Assembly (NCBI RefSeq): GCF_004793885.1
Contig: NZ_SRYG01000006.1
Span: 47,226-111,225 of the forward strand
From: Dubosiella muris
Lineage (GTDB): Bacteria > Bacillota_I > Bacilli_A > Erysipelotrichales > Erysipelotrichaceae
Length of the DNA stretch: 64,000 nucleotides
Direction: 5' to 3'
In this document: in pieces, positions 26,513 through 33,937 of the stretch
Position numbering within the stretch: position 1 is the first letter of the stretch
Layout of the letters: each line of letters begins with the position of its first letter
The notes under the pieces: model-generated
Databases searched by the model: none
Seen by the model: only the letters and a program-made list of their open reading frames with translations
What the model was told of the DNA's origin: nothing
Translations under genes and position numbers: made by a program

Positions 26513-26576
26513 GCATATCAATTCATAAAAAGAGTTTTTCCAGAAAACTAGAGTTGGCCGGATCCTCCATCCCCCA

Positions 26577-26605
26577 TTGAAAAACCTTCGCCCAATCGGT
26601 ATACT
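26577..26605 (+). promoter_or_regulatory. Promoter of the SH3-protein gene
   Basis: -35 TTGAAA (26577-26582), 17-base spacer, -10 TATACT (26600-26605). The gene starts 36 bases after the -10 box with AGAAGGGAAAA as ribosome binding site. Confidence 0.7.
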
Positions 26606-26640
26606 AAACTAAGATAAAAATATAAGAGAAGGGAAAAACT

Positions 26641-27618
26641 ATGTCAGAAGAAAATAAGAAAGTGACGCCGCCACCCGTGGATCCAAAAAAGATGAACCTC
26701 GGACCGGCGCCATGGTATAAGAAAAAGGAAACCATCATCGGTTTCGCTCTTGTCGCCGTCGTTCTTGTCGGCATCATCGTCGGCGCCGTCGCGTTCGCCA
26801 ATTTTAAAGTGATGGACACACTGCAAACCATCGCCCCGCAGGAAACGTACGATTACCGGCTACTCAATCAATCGTCCGAATATATCGTCAACGAAGACGC
26901 GGACATTGTTCTCGAACCTATGGACAGCCAAGTCATTGGGAAAGTGAAAAAAGACGACATCGTCTGGTGTGAAAACACCGCCTACGTCGACGAAACCGAA
27001 GCGCTCTGGGGCCAGTTGAAAAACGGCTGGATCCTGCTGCGCGACCACGAGAAAAACTACGCCAGCGAAAACGTGTTGCGCGAAGTGGAAAGTGATGGCG
27101 GCGAACTCGAGCTCGAGCAACCCGCCACGACCTACGAAGACCCATCGCTTTCCGCGCCCGAAGCCGGCCAGCTCGAAGGCGATCAACGCGTGCCTTACGA
27201 AGCCATCTATCAGGATTTATCCGGAAACGAGTGGTTCCAGCTCGAAAACGGCGCTTGGCTCCACCGCGAGGAAGGCATGAAAAAAATCGTCGCCGCGCCA
27301 TCGTCCAAGAAAAAAGAAGAAGCCGCGCAAACCGACGAAGAAACTATGGAGGAGGGCGAGGAAATTCCAACCGAGTTTATCGCGAAATACACGATGAAAA
27401 TCCGCAAGGAGCCAAATCTCGATGCCGAACGCACCGGAACGATCCAGGAAAATCAAACCGTCGTGATCTCCGAGCTCAAAGACGGCGACGAGGAAAGCGT
27501 CTGGGGCAAAATCGTCGACGGGGACTGGGTGTGCATGCAGGACAAAGAATACACGTACTTTGAGAGAGCCGACGAAGATGAGGAAGCGGACACGCCATCC
27601 GCGGAAACCGAAGAATAA
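26641..27618 (+). CDS. Membrane-anchored protein with bacterial SH3-like repeats
   Basis: 325 residues. A proline-rich cytoplasmic N-terminus is followed by one membrane helix at about 31-53 and an acidic extracellular part. That part holds three spaced SH3b-like units: one around ADIVLEPMDSQVIGKVKKDD, a second around TYEDPSLSAPEAGQLEGD and a third around KYTMKIRKEPNLDAERTGTIQ. Such domains often bind wall peptides. A Glu-rich linker (about 220-245) precedes the third unit. Clear promoter upstream. It stands before the coiled-coil and O-acylation genes, so a role in the envelope is likely. No exact family is recognised. Confidence 0.75.
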   Translation: MSEENKKVTPPPVDPKKMNLGPAPWYKKKETIIGFALVAVVLVGIIVGAVAFANFKVMDTLQTIAPQETYDYRLLNQSSEYIVNEDADIVLEPMDSQVIGKVKKDDIVWCENTAYVDETEALWGQLKNGWILLRDHEKNYASENVLREVESDGGELELEQPATTYEDPSLSAPEAGQLEGDQRVPYEAIYQDLSGNEWFQLENGAWLHREEGMKKIVAAPSSKKKEEAAQTDEETMEEGEEIPTEFIAKYTMKIRKEPNLDAERTGTIQENQTVVISELKDGDEESVWGKIVDGDWVCMQDKEYTYFERADEDEEADTPSAETEE

Positions 27619-27633
27619 AGCCAAGGAGGACTT

Positions 27634-27888
27634 ATGACCGAAAAGGAACTCAGAAAACTATCCCGGCTCGACCTTCTCGAACTGTTTGTCGAGCAAAGCA
27701 AAGAAGTGGAACGCCTGAAAAAAGAGCTCGAAGAAGCCAACGCGAAACTGGAAGACCGCCGGCTTTTATGTCAAAATACCGGCAACATCGCCGAAGCCGC
27801 GCTGCAAATCAATAAAATCTTCGAACAGTGCCAGCAGGCCGCGGACGATTATTTAATCAGTGTCCGCGCCAACGTGAAACCACAATAA
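27634..27888 (+). CDS. Small coiled-coil protein
   Basis: 84 residues. TEKELRKLSRLDLLELFVEQ forms an amphipathic start, and a coiled coil covers about residues 20-45 (heptads of Leu in VERLKKELEEANAKL). The LCQNTGNIAEAALQINKIFE segment is also helical. Cytoplasmic, no catalytic motifs. Similar short proteins accompany SGNH/MBOAT surface modification genes in Bacillota. Ribosome binding site AAGGAGG. A terminator follows directly, so it shares the SH3-protein transcript. Confidence 0.75.
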   Translation: MTEKELRKLSRLDLLELFVEQSKEVERLKKELEEANAKLEDRRLLCQNTGNIAEAALQINKIFEQCQQAADDYLISVRANVKPQ

Positions 27889-27896
27889 AAATCCCG

Positions 27897-27923
27897 AAAA
27901 CTCTCTGCACGGAGAGTTTTTTT
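27897..27923 (+). terminator. Intrinsic terminator after the coiled-coil gene
   Basis: AAAACTCTC and GAGAGTTTT pair around a short loop, followed by TTTTTTT. It separates the SH3/coiled-coil unit from the O-acylation unit. Confidence 0.85.
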
Positions 27924-27962
27924 CTATACCCATTTTTCAGGAAACAGAGTACAATAGAAGGC

Positions 27963-28694
27963 ATGAAAAACAAAAAAATAAGGGGAAAAATCCACTGGTA
28001 CTACGCGGTGCCCGTGGTCGTGGGAATCGTGGCGATTGCCATCGCGCTCTGGCCCAAGCCTGTTCTGGAAGGAGAGAACTACATCAAAGAACAGGATCAA
28101 AAATCAACCGACGAACTCGCCGGAACGCTCGCCAATCGTCGTTCCGCCGAACTGACCGCCGCCAGCGCTAATGAACAAATGAGTATTTACGACCTATTCG
28201 ACTCTTACGCGATCCTGGGCGACTCACGCGCCGTCCGCTTCCAAAACAGTTTGGATCCAAGCCGCGTCATGGCCGACATCGGCGTGAAAATCACGAATAT
28301 CGACAACTACCTGTCCACCTTGCAGTCGTTGCAGCCACGCGTGATTTACACGTTTTACGGACTCAACGACATCCACTCCAACCTCAATGGACTGGAAGGC
28401 GGCTATGAAAAAATCGTCACCGACGAACTCAAAAAAGTCGCAGAAGTTTGTCCGCAATCCAAAATCATCGCGCTCAGCATCCTGCCTGTTCAAAACGACG
28501 ACGCCATGAACGAGCAAGTCGCCATCTACAACGAGGCGCTCAAAAAAGCGTGCGAGCAAAACGGATGGACTTATCTTGACTGCACCGATCTGGTTCACGA
28601 CGAATACTACGAACCAGACGGAGAGCACTTCTCCGAAAGCTTGTATCCGCTGCTGGCCGAACGCATGTACAGCGCGCAGGAGGACCGCCCATGA
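27963..28694 (+). CDS. SGNH/GDSL-type hydrolase, membrane-anchored
   Basis: 243 residues: short basic start, one membrane helix at about 12-30, then an extracellular SGNH domain. The nucleophile motif is AILGDSRAVRF (Ser88), the oxyanion Asn lies in YGLNDIHSN, and the Asp-x-x-His pair is PDGEHFSESLY near the C-terminus. It is expected to esterify or de-esterify a wall polymer. ATG 27963 is chosen because the frame upstream runs through the terminator. It overlaps the DUF4358 gene by four bases. Part of a four-gene O-acylation set with MBOAT and DHHW proteins. Confidence 0.88.
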   Translation: MKNKKIRGKIHWYYAVPVVVGIVAIAIALWPKPVLEGENYIKEQDQKSTDELAGTLANRRSAELTAASANEQMSIYDLFDSYAILGDSRAVRFQNSLDPSRVMADIGVKITNIDNYLSTLQSLQPRVIYTFYGLNDIHSNLNGLEGGYEKIVTDELKKVAEVCPQSKIIALSILPVQNDDAMNEQVAIYNEALKKACEQNGWTYLDCTDLVHDEYYEPDGEHFSESLYPLLAERMYSAQEDRP

Positions 28695-29170
28695 ACATCA
28701 AAGTGATTCGCGCCTGCAAAGCCGTTCTGCTCGTCTTGCTCTTCCTTATGGTCGCGCCCCATTTTTTCAAGCCGAAAAACTCCGACGCGCCCTTCGAGCA
28801 AGTCGTCAGCCAGACGATGCAGGACATCGACCAAAACGTGTACCCGCAACGGGACAATCAAGCCATCAAACGCTATCTCGGACTGGAACCGGCAAGCTAT
28901 GAAAACATCGCTTTTTACCGCACGGAGGACGCGATGAACGCCTCCGAGCTCGTCATCGTCCGCTTTCGGGACGACACACAAGCCGCTCCCTTTGAGGAAG
29001 CCGTCAACAAACGCATGGAAAGCCAGAAAAAGATTTACCAGGGCTACGCGCCCGAACAGGAACAACTCGTCAAGGAAGGGCGCGTGGACATCGAAGCCAA
29101 CTACGCGCTCTACGTCGTCGGCCCGCAAGCCCGCGCCATCGACAAACAGTTCAAGGAAAGTTTGAGGTAG
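28691..29170 (+). CDS. DUF4358 family membrane-anchored protein
   Basis: 159 residues with an N-terminal membrane helix (about 8-24, VLLVLLFLMVAPHFF) and an extracellular domain. The RYLGLEPASYENIAFYRTEDAMNASELVIV pattern in the middle (quoted in part: YLGLEPASYENI) is typical of DUF4358, a family consistently found beside MBOAT acyltransferases. The biochemical role is unknown; an accessory part in extracellular acyl transfer is inferred from context. Overlaps the SGNH gene by four bases, and the MBOAT gene starts five bases after its stop. Confidence 0.8.
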   Translation: MNIKVIRACKAVLLVLLFLMVAPHFFKPKNSDAPFEQVVSQTMQDIDQNVYPQRDNQAIKRYLGLEPASYENIAFYRTEDAMNASELVIVRFRDDTQAAPFEEAVNKRMESQKKIYQGYAPEQEQLVKEGRVDIEANYALYVVGPQARAIDKQFKESLR

Positions 29171-29174
29171 TCCC

Positions 29175-30524
29175 ATGGTCTTTAACAACGTTCTCTTTTT
29201 ATTTGGCTTCCTGCCTGTCACCTGGCTGCTCGTCCAGCGCCTTAAAAATCCAAAAGCCAAAAATATCGCGCTTCTGGCTGCCTCGCTGCTTTTTTACGCG
29301 TTCGGCTCCTGGAAAGATCTTGGCGTTTTGCTCATAATGGGAACCTGGACGTATGTATCCGCCCTGGAAATGGAAGCGGACCCGCAAAACCGCAAACCGG
29401 TATTCATCGCTTCCGTCGCGGTCGAAATCGCCGTGCTTTGCTTTTACAAGTACATCCCGTATTGGTTTTCCGATTTGAAAATCGGATTCCCGATCGGCAT
29501 CTCGTTTTACACGTTTTCCGCGATCTCGTACCTCGCGGACATCTACATGAAAAAAGCGCCCCTGCAAACCGATCCGGTCGCGTTCGGGTTGTATCTCGCT
29601 TTTTTCGGAAAAGTCAACATGGGACCTATCAGCGAGTACCATCAGATGGAAAACCAGCTGTCACGCCGCGTATGCACGCACAAAAAAACCGGGGAAGGAC
29701 TGCTCCTGTTTACCCGCGGACTCGTCAAAAAAGTCGTGTTCGCCGACCAGCTCGCCGTGGCCTACACGCTGCTGCGCGCAGACGATTCGTGGCTTGGCGC
29801 CTGGCTGCTCACGCTCGTTTACACGTTCCAGCTCTACTTTGACTTTTCCGGCTACTCGGACATGGCCATCGGTCTAGGAAAAATGTTTGGATTCGACATC
29901 CCGATCAACTTCGACCATCCTTACATCGCCAAAAGCGTCAAGGATTTCTGGCGCCGCTGGCACATCGCCTTGTCGACGTGGTTTCGCGACTACGTGTACA
30001 TTCCTCTTGGCGGAAGCCGCGCCGGGAAACGGAACTACATCCGCAATATCCTGATCGTCTGGCTCCTTACCGGAATTTGGCACGGCCCCAGCCTAACCTA
30101 CGTCGTTTGGGGATTGTATTATGGCGGTCTGCTGCTGCTCGAGCATTTCGCGCTCCAGAAGCCTTTTGAAAAGCTGCCCGACTGGCTGCGCGTCCTCGTG
30201 ATCTTTCTTGTCGCCAACATTGGATGGGTGTTCTTTTCCAGTCCAAATCTTGGCGCCGCTTTCGGACAGCTGGGCCGGCTTGTCGGCATCGGTATCGGCG
30301 CAAGCGCCTCTCAAACCGCGCTCTTCGCGCTGTCGAACTATGGCCTGCTGCTGCTCGCCTCCTTCGCGTTCAGCACCCGGCTTTTTGAGCGTGTGGAAGC
30401 GGAAACGATCACAAAGCGGTATGGCGAAACGACATGGCTCGCCCTGTATTTGTTTGCCTTTGCCGTCTGTGTCGTTTTCATCATTGGATCGACATCCAAT
30501 TCGTTTTTGTATTTCGCGTTTTAA
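29175..30524 (+). CDS. MBOAT family O-acyltransferase (AlgI/DltB-like)
   Basis: 449 residues with about 11 membrane helices. It brings acyl groups across the membrane for addition to a surface polymer. Family signatures seen: PIGISFYTFSAISYLADIY, FGKVNMGPI, FDFSGYSDMAIGLGKMFG, KDFWRRWHIALSTWFRDYVYIPLGGS (in part), and the catalytic histidine in LTGIWHGPS. It resembles AlgI-type proteins more than DltB, as no dltA or dltC is nearby. It works with the SGNH, DUF4358 and DHHW proteins encoded around it. The target could be the polysaccharide of the adjacent locus; that is inference. Confidence 0.95.
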   Translation: MVFNNVLFLFGFLPVTWLLVQRLKNPKAKNIALLAASLLFYAFGSWKDLGVLLIMGTWTYVSALEMEADPQNRKPVFIASVAVEIAVLCFYKYIPYWFSDLKIGFPIGISFYTFSAISYLADIYMKKAPLQTDPVAFGLYLAFFGKVNMGPISEYHQMENQLSRRVCTHKKTGEGLLLFTRGLVKKVVFADQLAVAYTLLRADDSWLGAWLLTLVYTFQLYFDFSGYSDMAIGLGKMFGFDIPINFDHPYIAKSVKDFWRRWHIALSTWFRDYVYIPLGGSRAGKRNYIRNILIVWLLTGIWHGPSLTYVVWGLYYGGLLLLEHFALQKPFEKLPDWLRVLVIFLVANIGWVFFSSPNLGAAFGQLGRLVGIGIGASASQTALFALSNYGLLLLASFAFSTRLFERVEAETITKRYGETTWLALYLFAFAVCVVFIIGSTSNSFLYFAF

Positions 30525-30539
30525 GGAAAGGAGTCTACA

Positions 30540-31652
30540 ATGAAATCAACGCCATTCAAAGCCGCTCTTGGCAAGCGCTACGTCATGATCGTGCTGCCGC
30601 TCCTTTGCCTGGGCCTGCTCGTCAACGTGTTTTGGCCGGACCGGGAAACCAGCGCGCTCGAAAACCGCCCGCTCGCCAAATTTCCAGCGTGGACACCGAG
30701 CTTTCTTGACGATCTGGATTTGTATTTTTCCGACCAGTTCGTTGGCCGGGATTTGGCAATCAACGCCAACTACCTCCTCAAGAAGCTGGAAGGCGTTCGG
30801 GAAATCGACAACGTCTATTTAGGCAAAGGGACACTGATCCAGGAAAGCATGCCGTACGACGCGTCGATCGTCGACAGAAACATGGACGCTCTCAGCGCAT
30901 TTCGGCAGACGTATCCGCTCAACACGATGCTCATGGTCGTGCCAACTGCCGCGAGCGTAGAAAAAGACAAGCTGCCTCCTTTTGTCGACACGCCAGCCGA
31001 GGCGCTGGATGATATTTTCGCCAAAAGCGGGGAAGGAATCACCAACATCGACGTTCGCCCGATCTTCAACGACCATAAACAAGAGCGCCTCTACTACAAG
31101 ACCGACCATCACTGGACAAGCCTTGGTGCCTCGCTGGCTTTTGAAGCCTTGGCCCAAAGTCAAGGCTGGACACCGGCCAAAGCGACCGTCTACCCGCTGA
31201 CGAAAGATTTTCAAGGCACGCTGGCTTCCAAAACCGGCAGTCCGTTTTTAAAAGACGACATCGACTTGTATGTGCCCGAAAACATTCCCGAATACGTCGT
31301 GACGTATGGCGGGGACCACAAAAGCCGGACGATGTACGACGCGGATGCCATGGACGCCAAAAACAAATACGAAGTGTTTCTCGGTCCCAACCAGGGCATG
31401 GTGAAAATCGAATGCGACAACGACAGCGACCGCCGGCTCGTGCTTTTCAAAGACTCGTACGCCAACTCGCTGCTTCAGTTTCTCATTCCGCAATATCGAA
31501 CCATCACGATCATCGACCCGCGCTATTACTACGACGACATCGACCGGGTCATGAAATCGGACTTGATTACCGATGTGCTCGTGGTGTACAACTACAGCAA
31601 CTTTGTTTCCGACGCGACTCTGGCCGACGTGCTTTCCAGCGCGAACGGATAA
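30540..31652 (+). CDS. DHHW family protein (AlgJ/AlgX-like extracellular acyltransferase)
   Basis: 370 residues. An N-terminal membrane helix (about 13-33) is followed by an extracellular SGNH-like domain. The diagnostic motif TDHHWTS is at about residue 190 and the nucleophile region is LFKDSYANS near the end. AlgJ/AlgX proteins transfer acetyl groups that the MBOAT partner has moved across the membrane. Ribosome binding site AAAGGAG. Last gene of the O-acylation unit; a terminator follows at once. Confidence 0.92.
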   Translation: MKSTPFKAALGKRYVMIVLPLLCLGLLVNVFWPDRETSALENRPLAKFPAWTPSFLDDLDLYFSDQFVGRDLAINANYLLKKLEGVREIDNVYLGKGTLIQESMPYDASIVDRNMDALSAFRQTYPLNTMLMVVPTAASVEKDKLPPFVDTPAEALDDIFAKSGEGITNIDVRPIFNDHKQERLYYKTDHHWTSLGASLAFEALAQSQGWTPAKATVYPLTKDFQGTLASKTGSPFLKDDIDLYVPENIPEYVVTYGGDHKSRTMYDADAMDAKNKYEVFLGPNQGMVKIECDNDSDRRLVLFKDSYANSLLQFLIPQYRTITIIDPRYYYDDIDRVMKSDLITDVLVVYNYSNFVSDATLADVLSSANG

Positions 31653-31654
31653 AC

Positions 31655-31696
31655 GAAAAAACGACCGCATGGATGGACACGCGGCCGTTTTTTTTT
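31655..31696. terminator. Bidirectional terminator between DHHW and aldo/keto reductase genes
   Basis: ACGACCGC (31661-31668) pairs with GCGGCCGT (31681-31688), flanked by A-run and T-run, so it serves both converging genes. Confidence 0.85.
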
Positions 31697-32723
31697 AAAC
31701 TTGCACTTCGCCGGCGAGAATCGCCTCGTAGTCTTTCAGGTTTTCCTCCAGCAAGCGCGGAGTGTCGAGCTCGTACGGGCATTTGGACGCGCACTGGTTG
31801 CAGTGGAGGCAGTTTTTGATTTTCGCCATCTCCTGCTGCCAGTGGCTGTCGAGCCAGCTTTCGCTTGGCGCGCGCCGGACCATAAGCGACATGCGGGCGC
31901 ACTGGTTGATCTCGATCCCCACCGGACACGGCATGCAGTACCCGCATCCGCGGCAAAAGCTGCCCGCCATTTCCGCTCTTTCTTTGGCGATAAAGGCGGC
32001 GGTTTGCCCGGTCATGATTGGCGTGTCGTCCATGAACGCCAGCCACTCTTGTAGCTCGCTTTCTTTTTGGACGCCCCAAATCGGAACGACATTGTCGAAC
32101 TGCTGCATGAACGCCATCGCCGGAACGGACTGGTTGATGAGTCCGCCGGCCAGTCCTTTCATGGCGATAAAGCCCATTTCCCGATCCCGGCACGCCGCGA
32201 TGAGCGCCTGCTCTTTTTCGGAAGACAAGTAGCTCATTGGAAACTGGAGCGTTTCATACAAGCCGGATTCGATGGCTTCCTGCGCGACGCCCAGCTTATG
32301 CGCCGTGATGCCAATGTGGCGGATCTTGCCAAGCCGTTTGGCTTCCAGCATCGCCTCGTACATGCCGCTGCCATCGCCAGGCTTGTACATTTGACTGGCG
32401 CAATGAAACTGGTAAATGTCGATATAATCGGTCTGCAGCAGCCGCAAAGATGTTTCAAGCTGATCCCAAAACTCGTCCGGGGTCTTCGCCATCGTCTTGG
32501 TCGCCAGCACATAGGTCGAGCGATCCAAATCCGCGAACGCGGCGCCGATTTTTTCCTCGCTGTCCGAATACGCCCGGGCTGTATCGAAAAAGCGCATCCC
32601 GCCCGCGTACGCCTGCCGAAGCAGCCGGACGGCCGCCTCTTTCGAGATTCTCTGGATCGGCAAGGCGCCAAAGCCGTTTTGAACGACGGTGATGCCCGTC
32701 GTTCCTAAAGTCACATCTTTCAT
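31695..32723 (-). CDS. Aldo/keto reductase with C-terminal ferredoxin-type iron-sulfur domain
   Basis: 342 residues. The N-terminal TIM barrel carries the AKR tetrad: Asp and Tyr in FFDTARAYSDSE, Lys in LATKTMAK and His in IYQFHCASQ. The C-terminal 90 residues hold two cysteine groups, FCRGCGYCMPCPVG and NCLHCNQCASKCPYELDTP, expected to bind two [4Fe-4S] clusters. The domain pair is common in anaerobes, where it probably couples ferredoxin to a carbonyl reduction; the substrate is unknown. ATG 32723 has AAGGAGAGAG upstream. Divergent from the FMN hydroxy-acid oxidase gene, sharing an 81-base control region. Confidence 0.92.
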   Translation of the reverse strand: MKDVTLGTTGITVVQNGFGALPIQRISKEAAVRLLRQAYAGGMRFFDTARAYSDSEEKIGAAFADLDRSTYVLATKTMAKTPDEFWDQLETSLRLLQTDYIDIYQFHCASQMYKPGDGSGMYEAMLEAKRLGKIRHIGITAHKLGVAQEAIESGLYETLQFPMSYLSSEKEQALIAACRDREMGFIAMKGLAGGLINQSVPAMAFMQQFDNVVPIWGVQKESELQEWLAFMDDTPIMTGQTAAFIAKERAEMAGSFCRGCGYCMPCPVGIEINQCARMSLMVRRAPSESWLDSHWQQEMAKIKNCLHCNQCASKCPYELDTPRLLEENLKDYEAILAGEVQV

Positions 32724-32774
32724 ATCTCTCTCCTTTTTCTTAACGATAACACAAAAAGAAAGAATGGGAAATTG

Positions 32775-32783
32775 TGTTATAAT
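32775..32783 (+). promoter_or_regulatory. Extended -10 promoter of the FMN 2-hydroxy-acid oxidase gene
   Basis: TGTTATAAT: extended TG motif with a perfect TATAAT (32778-32783), 22 bases before the ATG. Confidence 0.65.
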
Positions 32784-32804
32784 CATTCCGACGAGGTGAA
32801 GACG

Positions 32805-33833
32805 ATGAATATGCAGGAAGTATTGGAACAAAGCCGTGGCCGCATGGGAACCTGGTGCAAATCATGCCCCGTATGCAACGGACGGGCGTGCACAAACCAC
32901 ATTCCAGGTCCCGGCGCCAAAGGCACGGGAACGGTCGCGATCCGCAACTATGAAGGCTGGCAGGACGTGTTCGTGAACGTGGACACCATCCAGGATACGA
33001 ACGCGGTGTCCACGACGTTCGAGCTGTTTGGAAAAACGTTCAAATATCCGATTTTTGCCGGACCGGTTGGCGCGGTTGACATGCACTACAGCGATTTGTA
33101 TACCGACGCCACATACAACGACGCGCTTGTGGAAGGCGCGCGAAAGGCGGGCATCGCGGCGTTCACAGGCGATGGAATGGACGACCGGATCATGGAGGCG
33201 GCGACAGCCACCATTCAAGCGCAGGACGGAATCGGTGTGCCAACGATCAAGCCGTGGCCGCTGGACATTGTGAAAGCGAAGATGGAGCTGGCCAAACAGA
33301 GCGGGGCGTTCGCCGTCGCCATGGATGTGGACGCGGCCGGCCTGCCGTTTTTAAAGGCCTTCAATCCGCCGGCGGGCCGCAAGGGCGTCGAGGAGCTGAA
33401 AGCCATCCGCGCCATGTGTCCGGTGCCTTTCATTATCAAGGGCATCATGAGCGTGGAAGGCGCGCGAAAAGCGCTTGAAGCCGGAGCGGACGCGATCGTC
33501 GTGTCCAATCATGGCGGCCGGGTGCAGGATGGAACGCCTTCGACGGCCAGCGTGCTGCCGAAGATCGCGCAAGCCGTGCAAGGAAAAATGAAAATTTTTG
33601 TCGATGGCGGCATCCGTACGGGTGTGGACGTGTTCAAGGCGCTTGCGTTAGGGGCCGACGGCGTCCTCGTTGCCAGACCGTTTGTGAACGCGGTGTATGG
33701 CGCGGGCGCCCAAGGCGCGCAAACGCTTGTGGAAAAACTGGGAAGCGAGCTGGCAGACACGATGCAAATGTGCGGCGCCACCGATCTTGCGTCGATCCAG
33801 GCTTCCATGGTCGAAACGCCGGCTGCAAAATAA
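32805..33833 (+). CDS. FMN-dependent alpha-hydroxy-acid oxidizing protein
   Basis: 342-residue TIM-barrel flavoprotein of the lactate/glycolate oxidase family. The FMN and substrate-binding parts are clear: PIFAGPVGAVD, IIKGIMSVEGA (FMN-contacting Lys), the catalytic base in VSNHGGRVQDG, then FVDGGIRTGVDVFKAL and LGADGVLVARP. The N-terminus, CKSCPVCNGRACTNHIPG, is Cys-rich, a feature of a Bacillota subfamily absent from classical lactate oxidases. It probably oxidises a small 2-hydroxy acid; product and acceptor are unknown. ATG 32805 follows GAGGTGAAG. A hairpin follows the stop. Confidence 0.9.
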   Translation: MNMQEVLEQSRGRMGTWCKSCPVCNGRACTNHIPGPGAKGTGTVAIRNYEGWQDVFVNVDTIQDTNAVSTTFELFGKTFKYPIFAGPVGAVDMHYSDLYTDATYNDALVEGARKAGIAAFTGDGMDDRIMEAATATIQAQDGIGVPTIKPWPLDIVKAKMELAKQSGAFAVAMDVDAAGLPFLKAFNPPAGRKGVEELKAIRAMCPVPFIIKGIMSVEGARKALEAGADAIVVSNHGGRVQDGTPSTASVLPKIAQAVQGKMKIFVDGGIRTGVDVFKALALGADGVLVARPFVNAVYGAGAQGAQTLVEKLGSELADTMQMCGATDLASIQASMVETPAAK

Positions 33834-33845
33834 ACCCCAAAACAA

Positions 33846-33900
33846 AAGGAAAAGAAGAAACGCCGTTTCAAAGTGAAGCGCTTTCATCTTTTCTTTTTTT
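33846..33900 (+). terminator. Imperfect terminator hairpin after the hydroxy-acid oxidase gene
   Basis: GGAAAAGAAGAAACGC pairs imperfectly with GCGCTTTCATCTTTTC, followed by TTTTTTTT. Confidence 0.65.
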
Positions 33901-33904
33901 TGTT

Positions 33905-33913
33905 TGCTATAAT
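33905..33913 (+). promoter_or_regulatory. Extended -10 promoter of the GH4 gene
   Basis: TGCTATAAT (TATAAT at 33908-33913), 24 bases before the ATG, just after the T-run of the preceding terminator. Confidence 0.65.
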
Positions 33914-33937
33914 GGAACCAAAGAGGAGGATTTGACA

